From: Abelmoschus esculentus
Taxonomy: Eukaryota > Streptophyta > Magnoliopsida > Malvales > Malvaceae
Assembly: GCA_035048815.1 (NCBI GenBank)
Contig: JAUCBN010000042.1
Span: 5,952,001-6,016,000, forward strand
Direction of reading: 5' to 3'
Length of the DNA: 64,000 bases
The first letter of the stretch is position 1. The number at the start of each line of letters is the position of its first letter. A program made the translations under genes and the position numbers. Positions 37,582 through 49,600 of the stretch are shown in pieces. Under the pieces are notes generated by a model that worked only from the letters and a program-made list of their open reading frames with translations, was not told the origin of the DNA and made no database searches.

Positions 37582-37844
37582 TATCGATACCCTTATATAG
37601 GGTATCAAAACACCCAGTATCGATACCCACCCAAAGAGGGTATCGAAACACATAGGTATCGGTACCAGTATCGATACTGTTGACCCATTCAAAAAGTCAA
37701 CAAAAAAGAAGGGATCATTTCGATACAAGTATCGATACAAAAAGTTTCTAGAATCTCTCGGTATCGAACCATGGTGCGATACCCTTGCTCCACAAGCCTA
37801 AGTTCCTCTCAGGGGTATCGATACCGGTGGCCCGTGTATCGATA
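37582..37844. repeat. Cluster of six TATCGATA palindromes in the solo LTR
   Basis: Exact TATCGATA occurs at 37582, 37618, 37669, 37730, 37816 and 37837, often extended to GGTATCGATACC. Partial forms (GGTATCGAAACA, TTTCGATAC) lie between them. A similar cluster at 55850-56100 lies in a different LTR-type sequence. Confidence 0.9.
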
Positions 37845-40218
37845 CTCCCTGCATGAACCTCTAAGTTTCACCTGAAAATTTCTATGGATCAACCCCTAAC
37901 TTGACCAAATCGAACCTAAGGCATTTCAAAACATTATTACTGATGTTTAGAGTGTTTTAACACCATTTTTCAGTCTTTTAACTCATTAACACGGATTTCA
38001 CCATTAAAGCACCCAAAGCTTAAAACCAAGCAAGCATGACCAAAATTTATACGTAATGCAATCTACCATGAAATGTATGAAGATTAGAAGAGTTGGGAGT
38101 ACCAACCTCATCAAGCACAACAACAACCAAACCCGAACTCATTCTCCCAAGCTTTCTCCTTTGTCCAAACCTTGAGATGATGCTCTCACTCTCTTTTTTA
38201 CAAGAAATGAGTTAAACCAACCATTAAACCCAACTCAGGGAAGGTTTCTTAAGCTGAAACTTGATTAAAAACTGAGAAAGAACTCCCCAAACTCAAAAAC
38301 CCGAATTTCCCACACATACCTTCATCTTTACCAAACCAAACCATTCTTACCTTATTTTATAGATCCTTTAATGCTCTACAACATCCTCTCTAACAAGCAA
38401 ACGAGATTCTAAGTAAAACCCCCCAAAATCCAACCTTTACTTATCTTTTTCTTGCTACCAAGATGAAAGAGATGGAAAGAAAAGAGAAGTGATGATCTCA
38501 CTACAGGCCAACTCTCCCCCAAAACCCATCTCATACAACTTGTGTATTTACAAGAATGCCCCCACTAACCAAGGCCCAACTCTCAACCAACAACACTCAA
38601 GTCCAAACAAGTCAAAGACCCAATAACCGACCCAACAACACAAACTCGAGGCCTAAAACCACTAAATTTGAGACCAAAATCAAAACCCATAACTCTCGGG
38701 TTAACCCGATACTCAGATCCGAATCCGGGTCATTACAAATGATCTTATCTATTATATATAATATTCTTAACTTTACTTATTATAATATTTTATAGTCTAA
38801 TAATTTTGATATTCTTCTATTTTTTTAAGTTTTGGCTCCGGTAAGATTAATTGGTGTGAACTTTCGATTTTTAATTTTCTAGTTGTTTATACATTTTATT
38901 ACAACCGAAAATAATTAGTAAATTTATTATATTATCATATTTAATATTTAATATTTTAATAAATAAAGTAAAAAAATCGTTTTTAGAATTAAATATTTTA
39001 TTAATTGGTTAATAGATTATCTAATTTAGTTGGTATAATATAAGATCAAAAATTAATCAAAATATTTTTAATGATTAATATAAATTTTCTATTTGTATAA
39101 ACATGTCGTTTAAGAATGACAAAAAATAAACAATTTGAAAATCAAGTTATTGAATTAAAAATTTTATAATCACTCCTAAATAACTTGTTTATAAAAATAA
39201 AAAATTTGATTAATCATTCCAAAATTATTTGTATTAATTATAATTTTAGATTATTCCATTCTCAATATTGTATTGAACCAACTAAATCAAAAAAATCTAT
39301 TAACCAAATAATCAAAATATTTAACTTAGAAATAATTTTTAAATTTTTTATTAATACATCAAATATGATAATATGATAAATCTAATAATATTCATTGTGA
39401 TAAAGTGTAAAAACAACAGGAAAGCTAAAAATTAAAAATTTACACATATTAATCGTACCTAAAACTAATTTTTTAAAAAAAAAAAATAAGAAGGGTATCA
39501 CAATCACTAAACTATAAGATATTATAATCTATCAAATTTAAAAATATTATATATGATAGATAAGATTATTTAATCAATTTTAATTAAAATTATGAACTAT
39601 AACCAAATCAAAATAATTTATTTTAAAATTTTATAATGAAATTGGGTTTGGTTAATCTTTAAAATATTATTTTGATTAATTATTAATTTTAGATTATTTA
39701 AATATTTTTATTCAAGTAATAATTCTTTTACAATGCTTATTAAAATATGAAATATGATATTATGGTAAATTTAATAAAAAATATTTCTCAAATTTTTAAA
39801 AATTAATCAGAATTTTTAACTTGTATGACTATGTAATTTGAGAGTGATCAAAACATGAACAATTTAAAAATAAATTATTAAATTAAAAAATTAAACTTTA
39901 ATAACCCAAACAAAAATGAGAAAAAAATGAGTTATCATTATTATAATTCTAACGAACTATATATCAGTGTATGAATAGAAAATAGTTAAAAATTATAATT
40001 TAAAATTTTATGATCTCTCTTAATTATGTCTTAATGATTTTAATTCATAAACTATTTATGTGTGTCAAAAAAAATATACAATGCTCTTCCTACTTGAGAA
40101 AACACCCGTATCTCTTCTGACTCAACCTTAGTATTTGTCTTACTTTTTGAATCTACCAAATTATACTTTTGGGGAGTCTCTTCGATGTTACTTGTAGAGT
40201 ATGTTATTTACGTAATAG

Positions 40219-40733
40219 TAGGGGTGAACGTCTGATCGGTTCGATTCGAGTAAAAAAATTTTGAGTTATTTGAGCTGATGAGTCTAATTTTATCATTCGA
40301 ACTTTTATTTAAAAAATTTCCAAGTCAAGTTGAAAAATTTTGCGTCGATTCGAGTTTCGAGTTCTTATAAAGATTTAATTATAATTATTTATTTTGTTCT
40401 AGTATAATTTGATTATAATTTAAACAATTTTCACTAATCATATGAGGTATATATATATTCATGTGTAGTAATATTTCTTTATATTTTTATATATCAATAT
40501 ATATTATAAAAATTTGAGGAGTTCGTCTTGAACTTAAAAATAAATCTTCTAACTACTAAAATATTTTAAGTTATTCGAATTTCTGTTTTACAACTCAAAT
40601 TTTATTTAAATATTTTTTGAATTATTCTAGTTTATGAAATTTTAAATCGAATCGAATCGAGTTGAATATTTTTACCTCGAATCGAGTTGAATTATTTAAT
40701 TTTCTTGATTCAAGACGAGTTTTACTCACCTTA
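40219..40733. mobile_element. hAT-type MITE with 8-bp target duplication
   Basis: It starts TAGGGGTGAACG and ends ACTCACCTTA, and is flanked by CGTAATAG at 40211-40218 and 40734-40741. Subterminal ATTCGAG/CTCGAAT motifs place it with the elements at 23133 and 47077. It is non-coding. Confidence 0.8.
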
Positions 40734-40741
40734 CGTAATAG

Positions 40742-41280
40742 TAATATGTATGTCGAGTTTTTTTTTGAATATGTAATGTATTTATTAAATTTTGTTTAAT
40801 GTTTACATAATTTTTTATAATGATAATTTAAATAAAATTTTATTTTATAATTTTAATTCTTTAAAAAAGTTATTTATATTTTTGGTTACTTTATGATTTA
40901 TATGTGATTTTTTTTAATCAGTTAATAGTTGATTTATATGTGATTTTTTAAATTTACGTCTAAAGCATAGACGGGTTTTAGAGTTATAATTATAAAGATT
41001 ATTTTTTAATTTATAGATATTAGAGGAGTTATATCGGTATTTTACATGATAATATTAAGTTTATTTTTGAAAATATAATATTTTTAGAAAATGCCTCAAA
41101 CGACAAATCTTGATTCGTTTAGATTGGAAGGTGGTCGATCTAGCATTTCGAAATCCAACGGCCAGAAAGGTGAGAGAGAAAAGATCTAGAAATATCAGGC
41201 GGTTCCTTCCTTCACCCTAAAAAGCTCGCTAGGAAAAAAACAAGTGAGAAAATTAGGAAATTCAGAGAAAATTATTAGCA
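40742..41280. other. Upstream region of the BAP31-like gene
   Basis: AT-rich sequence changing to a mixed composition from about 41100. The likely 5' leader is about 41160-41280 and includes AAAGGTGAGAGAG and GAGAAAATTAGG. No TATA box can be singled out. Confidence 0.35.
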
Positions 41281-43161
41281 ATGGCGTTGCAGTGGTTGAT
41301 TCTAACGTACGTGGTGGCAGCGGAGGCAGCGGTGGCTCTTCTCTTGACCCTTCCCTATCCCAAGCTGTTGAAGAACCGTTTGGTGTCTCTCTTCTCTCTC
41401 ATTCTGCAGCCTGCCCTCTTTATTGTTCCCTTTTCTGGATTCCACCTCTTAGGTTTTCTCGCCTTTTCCCTCTGTATTCTTTTTCCATTGTCTTTTCTAC
41501 ATTTTCTGAAATGGTTATTATGCTTTTCGCTTCTTTCGCTTGCAGACATCTACTGGAAGAACGAACATCGTTTGGAGTGTACCTCTGAGATCTGCACTGC
41601 AGACGAGAGAGATCGTTACGAGAAATCTGTAAGTTTTATATGATTCCAATTTTGCTATCTGATTATGAAATATTCCTGGCCTTTTGGACATTGATTCGTT
41701 TGCTTATCTTTATCCGTACTAATAGTTCTAAGTTCCTCTTACTCTTTTAGTTGTTAATGTCTCAACATCATCTTTTAAGTTGCTGTTATTCTATAATGTG
41801 GTCTTCAGTGCATTTCCCGTTTTGCATTTTTCTGTTCGTATATCTTGTGATTCCATTGGCTGGCTTTACCTGCATCATGGTTTAATTCATTATTGATGTT
41901 ACTGGGAGATTGTTTTGAATATTTTGTTTATTTTTTGTGGCATTTCTAATTGGTGTTTGGTTATTGAGAATTGAAAGAAACGTTTGTGCTTGGTTGATCT
42001 TTTATTTATCTCGATCTTTTTGGTATATGAAATATAGCTTTAGCCAAATAATAACAGTGTGCACTGACTAAACCAGTAGCCTTTGCCTACAATAAGTGCT
42101 GAAAACGGAAGAGACTCCCTAAAGAATTAGCACAACTCCATATGCATTTTGACCATGGTTAATTAATATGGGCAAATCGCTCCTTTTCATGGTATGTATT
42201 TGTTCAAAGTTATTTAAGCAAAAGTACTTTATTCTTTTTGACAGGAAAATACCAATTAGAGTCAACACCAGTTATACTTAAATAAATAAATAAAGGAGCC
42301 AACACTAGCTATATAGAGAGTGTTTGTCCATGGAAAACATAAATACAGAGAGATTTCATGTTTTCTGACAAGATATCCATTCCCTGCTAACTTTCTAGTT
42401 TCTTTTAGCCAATTTGACTATCCCAAAAATATCAGCCCAAAGATGGGTTTTGGCATTTGGAGAATTACCGTGTCTAATAGTCCATATTTATTTTGTACCT
42501 TGTCGTTGAAGCAATTGATTAATCAATGAAACTTGTTTGTCAGAATTACGTACTGCTTTTTTTTGAGGTCTCATGTTGCCACTTGGATTAACAAGGCTAA
42601 ATAATTTAGTATTCAAAGCGTATAATATTTTCTTCAACAAGTTGGGGCAAAAATAGTGCATTACTCAAGTCAGAAAGTCTCTCGAGCTAGGATACATGAA
42701 GTGCCCTGCTTTACCCCAATCATTTCTGTTTTGGGTTTAGTACATCTCATAAGTGGCTTCCTTAGATCTTTTTCATAACTAGTTAATTAATTGACCCCTC
42801 AATTACTCCTTGTGAAGTTGGTTAGATCTGAATCCTAATTGAGAGACAGAAGAAGGAATGCAAGCCTTTGTTGTTCTGTAAAATATCCTATGAGGGTTAA
42901 TAAATTGAATTTGGTGTGGTTTGCAGATCTACAAAGCTCAAAGGAACGTAATTTTGTGCGTAACGGCATGCCTGCTTTATTGGTATGTGATAGCAATAGC
43001 CTTTTGACACCCTTTACTTTGAGAAAGATATTTTAAGGTGTATTTAAATTGTGAGATAAATTGGGATTGGATGGTTGTGCAGGTGTATCCACAGCATTTG
43101 CAAGTATAACAAGGAAATTGAGAGGTTGGAGGAAGTAGAGAAGAGATCCAAGGACGAATAG
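41281..43161 (+). CDS. BAP31-family ER membrane protein, short plant form, 129 aa
   Basis: Exons 41281-41452, 41546-41628, 42927-42982 and 43083-43161 join in frame with GT..AG borders and end at TAG 43159-43161. The protein starts MALQWLILTYVVAAEAAVAL, a hydrophobic first segment. A second hydrophobic stretch follows (SLFSLILQPALFIVPFSGFH), then a soluble part WKNEHRLECTSE..DERDRYEKS, a third membrane segment (VILCVTACLLYW), and a short charged tail KYNKEIERLEEVEKRSKDE. This is the layout of B-cell receptor-associated protein 31-like proteins, which sit in the ER membrane and are linked to export and quality control of membrane proteins. The length equals the short plant subfamily, which lacks the long coiled coil of animal BAP31. 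The last residues do not form a KKXX signal. There is no frame damage, so it is probably functional. Confidence 0.88.
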
Positions 43162-43530
43162 TGTTGTTATCTTTCAACATATTAGGATCTAAAGAAAACC
43201 CTCTATAACAGATTATAAGGCAGATTTGCGGTATTTGTATCATGCCATGTTTTCTTTATATCTTCAGGATTGAATGGAATTTTTATGACACTTAAGTGGA
43301 AGAGACATGTTTTGTGGTTAGCCATGAAGCACCAAATGTTTAATTTGGTCACTTTCAGCCAAACCAGACGTAACATTAATAAAATACCTTGCGTGACTTG
43401 TCACATTTCTTTATTCATTCATTTCTTATTTCATCCTTGTTCATTCGGCAATTATAAAAGGGTAAACTTTTAAGGTACTAACAAATTGTTTGAGAGTATC
43501 TGTTTTGATGGAAGCGTTGGATATATGATA
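43162..43530 (+). other. 3' flank of the BAP31-like gene
   Basis: Likely 3' UTR followed by intergenic sequence. A polyadenylation signal cannot be chosen with confidence. No other feature is seen. Confidence 0.35.
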
Positions 43531-43580
43531 TTTTTTTTGATAATGACCGGGGACTCGTTAAAAAACCTTATTATGTACTA
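43530..43580 (-). mobile_element. Possible LINE 3'-end relic
   Basis: The plus strand reads TTTTTTTTGATAATG, then GGGACTCGTTAAAAAACC. The 3' end of the LINE at 15732-15785 reads the same way: a T run, TTGATG, then CCTCGTTAAAAACCTCC. This fits a heavily 5'-truncated LINE insertion on the minus strand. The match is short. Confidence 0.4.
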
Positions 43581-43875
43581 ACAAACGGATGTTGAGATCT
43601 TATGAGGAAAAATGAGCCCATATTTTATTTCATAAAAATAGATTTTACAATTTGCAAAATTCTTTTAACTTTAAGCACACTTTTAACATAGAGCATAATT
43701 ACCTTTGATTTTAAATCAAACAATAAATAACGGATAATATATCCTACTCATAAACCCGTCATGTAGTTTTCATACTTAAACTTCTACAAAACTCTCTTAT
43801 CTGAGAAGATGTAAAGAGTTATTTATCCTGTTCTTAGCTAGTAGGTCAGCATCACGAATATATATGATATTTAAA

Positions 43876-44160
43876 GCTTTTATTTGAAAAAATAAGGTTT
43901 TTGAAGTTTATTTTAAAATATAGGCTAATTTTTACGGTATAGGTAGGAGAACATCATATGCACATGATGATTTGAGAGAAAACGTCATGTGTAGGTGGCA
44001 ATCTTCAATTTTTTTACAAATTTTGAAGGGAGAATGCCGTTTGCATATGTCGTTCTCCCCCAAGTCGTCATATGCAAGTGACGTTTTTTTATCTACATTG
44101 TAAAAATTAACCTATATTTCAAAATAAATTTCAATCACTCTATTTTTCTAAATAAATATT
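43876..44160. mobile_element. Small fold-back MITE, about 285 bp
   Basis: The left arm 43876-43935 and the right arm 44100-44160 are inverted repeats of about 60 bp with several mismatches; both contain ATATAGG[C/T]TAATTTTTAC next to the centre. The flanks TATTTAAAG and TATTTAAGT are similar over 9 bp (7 matches). The middle carries CATATGCA and GACGTT motifs in both orientations. It is non-coding. Confidence 0.6.
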
Positions 44161-45411
44161 TAAGTTGGATTATTTATATAATTTCTTCCAAAAAGTAAAT
44201 TGAGTGTTTTTTTTCTAAAACAATTTAAAGAACAAACACTTACCTTGCAACTGCCTCTATTTTTCAGTCTGAAAATAAGTCCATTGTTAGATTTCGCATA
44301 ACTTGTATTTTTAAGTGTATTTTTTTTAATACTTTAACATTCCAATACGATAAGAAAGAGCTTAACATCTACTTTTTTTCAGTGTATCTTTTAGAAAGTG
44401 AGGCATTTCAATCAATAGAATCACACTTTAACATCTTATATTTTTCGTGTGTTTTTGAGAAAGTAAGATACAAGAAAGAGGAGACGACTTACATGCAACA
44501 GTGTTGGACGGCTCAACAAGGCGACGGTGTTGGACGGTTGACGAGGCGATGATAAGGTCGTTTGATCGGTGAGGCAACGAGAGCAAGAGATGAAATTGAT
44601 GAGAGGGATGAGGATTTGATTTGGAATATTGTGAGGCCGAGTGTTAATTTGAGTGAGTGTTCAAAACGGTGTGTTTTAGCATATACTTATTGTGATGTTT
44701 GAAAACACAACACTATTAAAGATATATCTATTGCCTTGTTTACAGATAAAATACTAAAGATATACCTATTATAACGTTTTAAAACACTAAAGATATCACC
44801 TATTGTCACATTTATCGATAAATATCAAAGTTTCTGCCTTTTGTAACTTTTTATAAGAGAACGTCACTCTTTCGTATATTTGGGCGTTTGTAATAAGTGT
44901 CATGTTATTGAAAAATTATTATATGAATCTTATTTATCACGTTATCTGTAATTTTAATAAATTAAATTTATTTATCTTATTTTTTAAGGTGAATTATCAT
45001 CTTGGTGGTTCTAATTATTTTGTAGTTGAGTTCTTTAATTTTACAGTGGTTCGAGGTGTTACCACGGTGGTCCGACGAGCTCGACGGTGGTGCAACCACA
45101 TCTCATTTGACATAAGGTTTTGACAATGGCCGGAGATATTTATTTCGATCCTTTTCCGCTGCGTTTATGCTCGTTTAATGCTTACATTATCATCTCTTTT
45201 CTATATATAATTAGTGGGCGAATAGTTATTTAAAAATTAACGATCTTGATTATTTGGACCATGGATGACGTGATAAATATAGTTTACCTAATAATCTCCC
45301 GTTATGACCTTTATTCTATAAACCTGTAATATGTATTAATTTAGTAACATTTACTCTAAAAATACCGCTATATGATAAACTTGTTGCGGCGGAGGTTGCA
45401 CCAATAATGAA
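44160..45411. other. Intergenic, no gene seen
   Basis: AT-rich. The stretch 44494-44560 contains two imperfect copies of GTGTTGGACGG followed by GACGAGGCGA-like sequence, GC-richer than its surroundings. A few short frames exist, but none has recognisable protein character. Confidence 0.4.
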
Positions 45412-45420
45412 TTAAAAATA

Positions 45421-46298
45421 GGCACAAAGATAATTTTCACCCTTAACGTTTATAAATTTTTGTCCTTTTGGCCCCTATTCTTTTTTTGGGATAAATTTAG
45501 CCCTTAATCTATGTTTTTTTAACAAATAACTCATTTTTAACTACCATGATAACTGAACCGTTAAAAATTTAATAATGATAACATATCATATATGTGATAA
45601 TATATTTTAAATGACATATAATATAACCTATTAAATATATACATATATAGAATATAATTTTATTCCAGTATAAAATATAAAAAAATTAAAATTTAAATAA
45701 AATATTAAAAATTAATTAAATATAAAACAAAAATTTACTAAATATTCTCAACTCTAACTAAACTAAAATATCTTTATAAAACCCTAAAACTCCGATTTAG
45801 ATTAAAACTAAAATACCTAAATTCTAAATTAAAATAATAAAAATCCAATTGATTATTATCAAAAAATTTTATCATTGATTCACCGGTAACAAACTATACA
45901 AAACACTTTCTTCTCAGATTATGTTCATACCTGTTTAGATAAAATTTTGATTTTATTATAGTTAAGGTTGAAAATTTTTAGTAGCCTTTTGTTTTAGATT
46001 TAATTAATTTTTAATATTTTATTTAAACTTTAATTATTTTATATTTTTAAATTGAAATAAAACTATATCCCGCGTTTATGTATTTGATATACTAGATGTT
46101 AAGTCATTTAAAATATATTATTACATATATATGATATGTTATCATTATTAAATATTTAACGGTTCAGTTATCATGGTAGTTAAAAAATGAGTTATTTGTT
46201 AAAAAGATAAAAGTCAAGGGCTAAATTTATCCCAAAAAAGAATAAGAGATAAAATAACCAAAATTATAAACGTTAAGGGTGAAAACTATCTTTGTGCC
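45421..46298. mobile_element. Mutator-type non-autonomous element, long terminal inverted repeats
   Basis: It begins GGCACAAAGATAATTTTCAC and ends AACTATCTTTGTGCC. The inverted repeats run for about 200 bp (45421-about 45630 and about 46090-46298). They include CCCTTAACGTTTATAA, GGGATAAATTTAGCCCTT and CATGATAACTGAACCGTTAA with their complements. It is flanked by the 9-bp repeat TTAAAAATA (45412-45420 and 46299-46307). A 9-bp duplication plus long inverted repeats is the Mutator signature. There is no coding capacity. Confidence 0.88.
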
Positions 46299-47076
46299 TT
46301 AAAAATATTCATTTCATTAAAAAAATGTTATTTGAATTTAAATTTTTATTCATTTCGAAAAAAGCATAAGTTTTTATTTATGATAATACACTCATTAGGA
46401 TAGCAATTACACTTTATAATGTAATAAATTATATTTTTCGTACATATTTAATTGACAAAAGTATAAATTTAATGAAATTAATTAATTAATAATGAATATT
46501 TTTTTAACGTCATTAAAGTTGAATACCTATTTAATTATTCAAAATAAAAAAATTATATCATGAGTCTGTCTTATCACGTTAGCTATGGTCTCATCCAATT
46601 ATAACCACTCACTTCACCACTATCTTCTAAATCATTTTTTTCAATCAATGAATCTTCACTCTTTTTTTATGTTATTTAAAAATATATATTTTTTGGAAGT
46701 TAGATTAATGACATGAATAATTAGTGGTGGATTGAATAGTTTTTATTGGTTAGGGATCTCAGATGACGTAACGAGTTAGACTTATGATATAATCTCTCCT
46801 CAAAATATTATCTACTTGGGACCATATTTTCTACGCTCTTGATCAACAAAATTCATACATTTATTATTTTTTCACGTGAAAACTCATTTAGTAAAATAAC
46901 ATAAAAATTAATTAAATGAATACATTTTATTGATTGAAATTATCAATGACATGAATAAAGAAGGCCCGTAATATAATTTTTTATAAGCGGGATACTTCAA
47001 CTATTCAATGATTAACCTAACATGCCATCGAATCTTTATAATTATAAGCATTTATCCAAATTTAATTAATTGGTAA

Positions 47077-47530
47077 TAGGGGTGAACATTCGATCGAGTC
47101 GAGTAAAAAAATTCGAGTTATTCGAGTTGATGAATGTAATTTTATCATTCAAACTTTTATTCAAAAAAAAATTAGAGTCGAGTCGAGCTGAAAAATTTTG
47201 AGTTGAGTTCCTAGTTCTTTTAAAGATTTAATTATAATTATTTATTATATTATAGTACGATTTGATTGTAATTTAAACAACTTTCACTAATCATTTAAGC
47301 TATATATATATCTTCATGTGTAGTAATATATCTTCATATTTTTATATATCAATATATATTATAAAAATTTGAGGAACTCATCTCGAACTTAAAAAAATTT
47401 TCTAATCACTAATTTCGAGTTATTCAAGTTATTCGAATTTTTGTTTTACAACTCAAACTTTATTTGAATTTTTTTGAGTTATTTGAGTTTATAATATTTG
47501 TTTTTTCGAGTCGAGTTTTGCTCATCCCTA
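47077..47530. mobile_element. hAT-like MITE, same family as 40219
   Basis: It starts TAGGGGTGAACATTCGATCG and ends TTTTGCTCATCCCTA. Many internal stretches match the 40219 element. The flanks ATTGGTAA and GTTGGTTA agree at 6 of 8 positions. It is non-coding. Confidence 0.7.
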
Positions 47531-47544
47531 GTTGGTTAGGTATC

Positions 47545-48025
47545 GAATACAAGTGTTCGATCAATCAAGTCTAAAAATTTTGAATTATTCAAGTTAACGT
47601 GTCATATTTCAGAACTTAAACTTTATAAAAAAAAATGATTCAATTCAAGTTTATAAAATTTGAGTCGATTCAAGTTTTCGAATTCTTATACAAATTTAAT
47701 TATAATTATTTATCATGTTATAGTCCAATTTAATTCTAATTTAAATGAATTTTCTCTAATCATATAAGATGCACACACATATATATATTTCATATATTTT
47801 TCACATGTGGTATACATTTTTCATATTTTTTATATCAATATATATATAAATAGGGACTTGAATCAAGCTTAAAAATAATCCACTAATTATTAAAAGAATT
47901 GAGTTATTCGAGTTTATATTTTATAATTCATACTTTATTTAAAAATTTTGATTTGATTCAATTTTTTTTTGTCTCAAATCGAATAAAAATTTTATTTTTT
48001 AAGTTTGGTCGAGTTTTACTTCCCA
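47545..48025. mobile_element. Degenerate second copy of the same MITE family
   Basis: Directly after the previous element, sequence from AGTGTTCGATCAATCAAGTC to GGTCGAGTTTTACTTCCC follows the same internal order (TTGAATTATTCAAG, then CATATAAGATGCACAC, then CTAATTATTAAAAG). It resembles the 23133 copy more than 47077. Terminal repeats and the target duplication are worn away. Confidence 0.55.
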
Positions 48026-48029
48026 TTAT

Positions 48030-49600
48030 ACATCCCAAATAAAACCCATTTTTTTCATAATTTACAAATAGAAATCCGCTCCTTTCCTTCTAGGCAGTGG
48101 GGGTTCTGAACAAGCGTAATAGGAGCGACCGCACAGGCCCCCTAAAAAAAGCCTCCAAAATTTGGTAAACTACAATCATTAATTGATATTAATCTCGAAA
48201 TTCATTATAAAAATTTTTAAAATACTCTTAAAAAAGATGAGTTATAATTTTTAAAACGTTATAATTATGTCATAAATGTGACAATTGATTATAAAATCTT
48301 ATTGGTTATTTCTCTTACTATTGTTTCTATAGATATAATAAAGTTCTAAACAAACGCAATACAAACAACTGTATAGAAGCCCCTAAAATGAACAACTGCT
48401 TTTGAAAGTCACATTTTTAGAATCATTGAGGGTTATGAATAATTGTTTCTAAGGGCCGCAATTTAATAAACTGTATAGGGCCCCAAAATTTTTGAACCGT
48501 CCATGCTTTTAGGTTTAAGTTTAGGACTTACCATTAATACTTAGGGTTAAAATTTAAAAATTGAAAATAAAATATATTTTTATGACGTAATATTTAAGAT
48601 TTAGAATTTAAACTTAAAATTTAGTATTGAACACAAAAAAGTACATAATTTTATTCATATAAATGCTACCGATTCAGTAAAAAGAAAAAGAAAAGAAAAA
48701 ACTACAAATGAAAGTCTGAAGCCATAAAATGTAATCTTTTACATGTTTTTCTTATTCATATATTTTTACGATTGATGCTAGGAAAAATTGGATCACTATC
48801 TGTTTTTAATAATATTTTTAAAATATTGTAATATGATTATATAGTGCGAATATTTAATAATATTACATAAAAATAATTTTATCTGATAAATTATTATAGA
48901 GCCTTAGTTCATCGTATTATTTATAATTGTATTTAATGAGAATCATTTATTTAATGATATATAAAAAAAAGATAGAGATTTATCTTAATAAATAAAGGTA
49001 AAGAATTACCTTAAAAATAAAATAAAAAATATTATTAAATAAAAACATGAATAACGTAGTGAGTCAAGGATCATTTAATAATTTTTTGAATTTTTTTTAA
49101 ATGATAATAGTTAACGGGTGATATAAACCGTCTTGTTTTAGTAGTTAAAGAAATGATTATTTTTTCTAAAAATCATGGATTTGAACATAGTGTTTAAGAG
49201 ATTAATGTTCAATGATTAAAATATATTTTAAAATGTATATTATTTATACTCGATTAAAAAATAATTAACGGGTGAAATATTATGTTGTTTCACGAGATCG
49301 ACCGAAGGTAGATGGGGAATTTTCGTTGTCACATGCTAAGGTGAAATTAAACTATAGTTAATTTAATTTTTTTATTAAAATGTTTAATAAAAGTTATTAA
49401 AATAATAAATATTAAATAAAATTAAATAATTTGAAAAAAAAATCATAATTTTTATCAATTGAATAAAAATTCAAGTAAAATATTTTAGTGATTAACAAAT
49501 TATATGAGTGTATTTATTTTGACCACAAAATTATCAAACTTATCGGTAAAATTGGGGGAATATTGTACCTATTTTTTTATTTAAAAAACTATAGAAGGTA
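48030..49600. other. Intergenic, AT-rich, no gene seen
   Basis: No open frame, splice pattern, RNA gene or clear transposon end was recognised. Near 48090-48500 a phrase like GGGCCCC/GGCCCCC followed by AAAATTTTTGAACC recurs, but it is too short to classify. Confidence 0.4.

Larger units (their letters stand above)
26738..38737 (+). mobile_element. Solo LTR (about 2.2 kb) interrupted by a second LTR retrotransposon
   Basis: Its sequence is 26738-26968 plus 36771-38737. It starts TGTAACACTCCGACTCGG and ends CCGGGTCATTACA. It is flanked by AATGA at 26733-26737 and 38738-38742, the 5-bp duplication expected of LTR elements. No gag or pol is attached. A cluster of TATCGATA palindromes lies at 37582-37844. 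The start and end style suggests a Ty3/Gypsy LTR, which is an inference. Confidence 0.82.
26315..39950. repeat. Large inverted-repeat (fold-back) element, split by nested LTR elements
   Basis: The left arm is 26315-26737 continued at 38743-about 39130. The right arm, about 39150-39950, is its reverse complement with scattered changes. Landmarks: AATTAATAATTAATCAAAAT occurs in the left arm near 26611. Its complement occurs near 39680, next to CAATTTCGG and its partner GAAATTGGG. GTTTAAGAATGAC lies near the axis at about 39140. Each arm is about 800 bp. There is no coding capacity. The two halves of the left arm resemble each other, so the arms may be built from repeated smaller modules. Confidence 0.7.

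Noticed and set aside
37495..37740. 81-codon minus-strand frame in the solo LTR
   Set aside because: It is produced by the TATCGATA palindrome cluster and has no recognised domain.
41244..41588. Frame reading RGGSGGSGGSSLDPSLSQ over the first BAP31-like exon
   Set aside because: It is in a different frame from MALQWLIL and does not continue through the splice sites. The BAP31-like reading joins all four exons.
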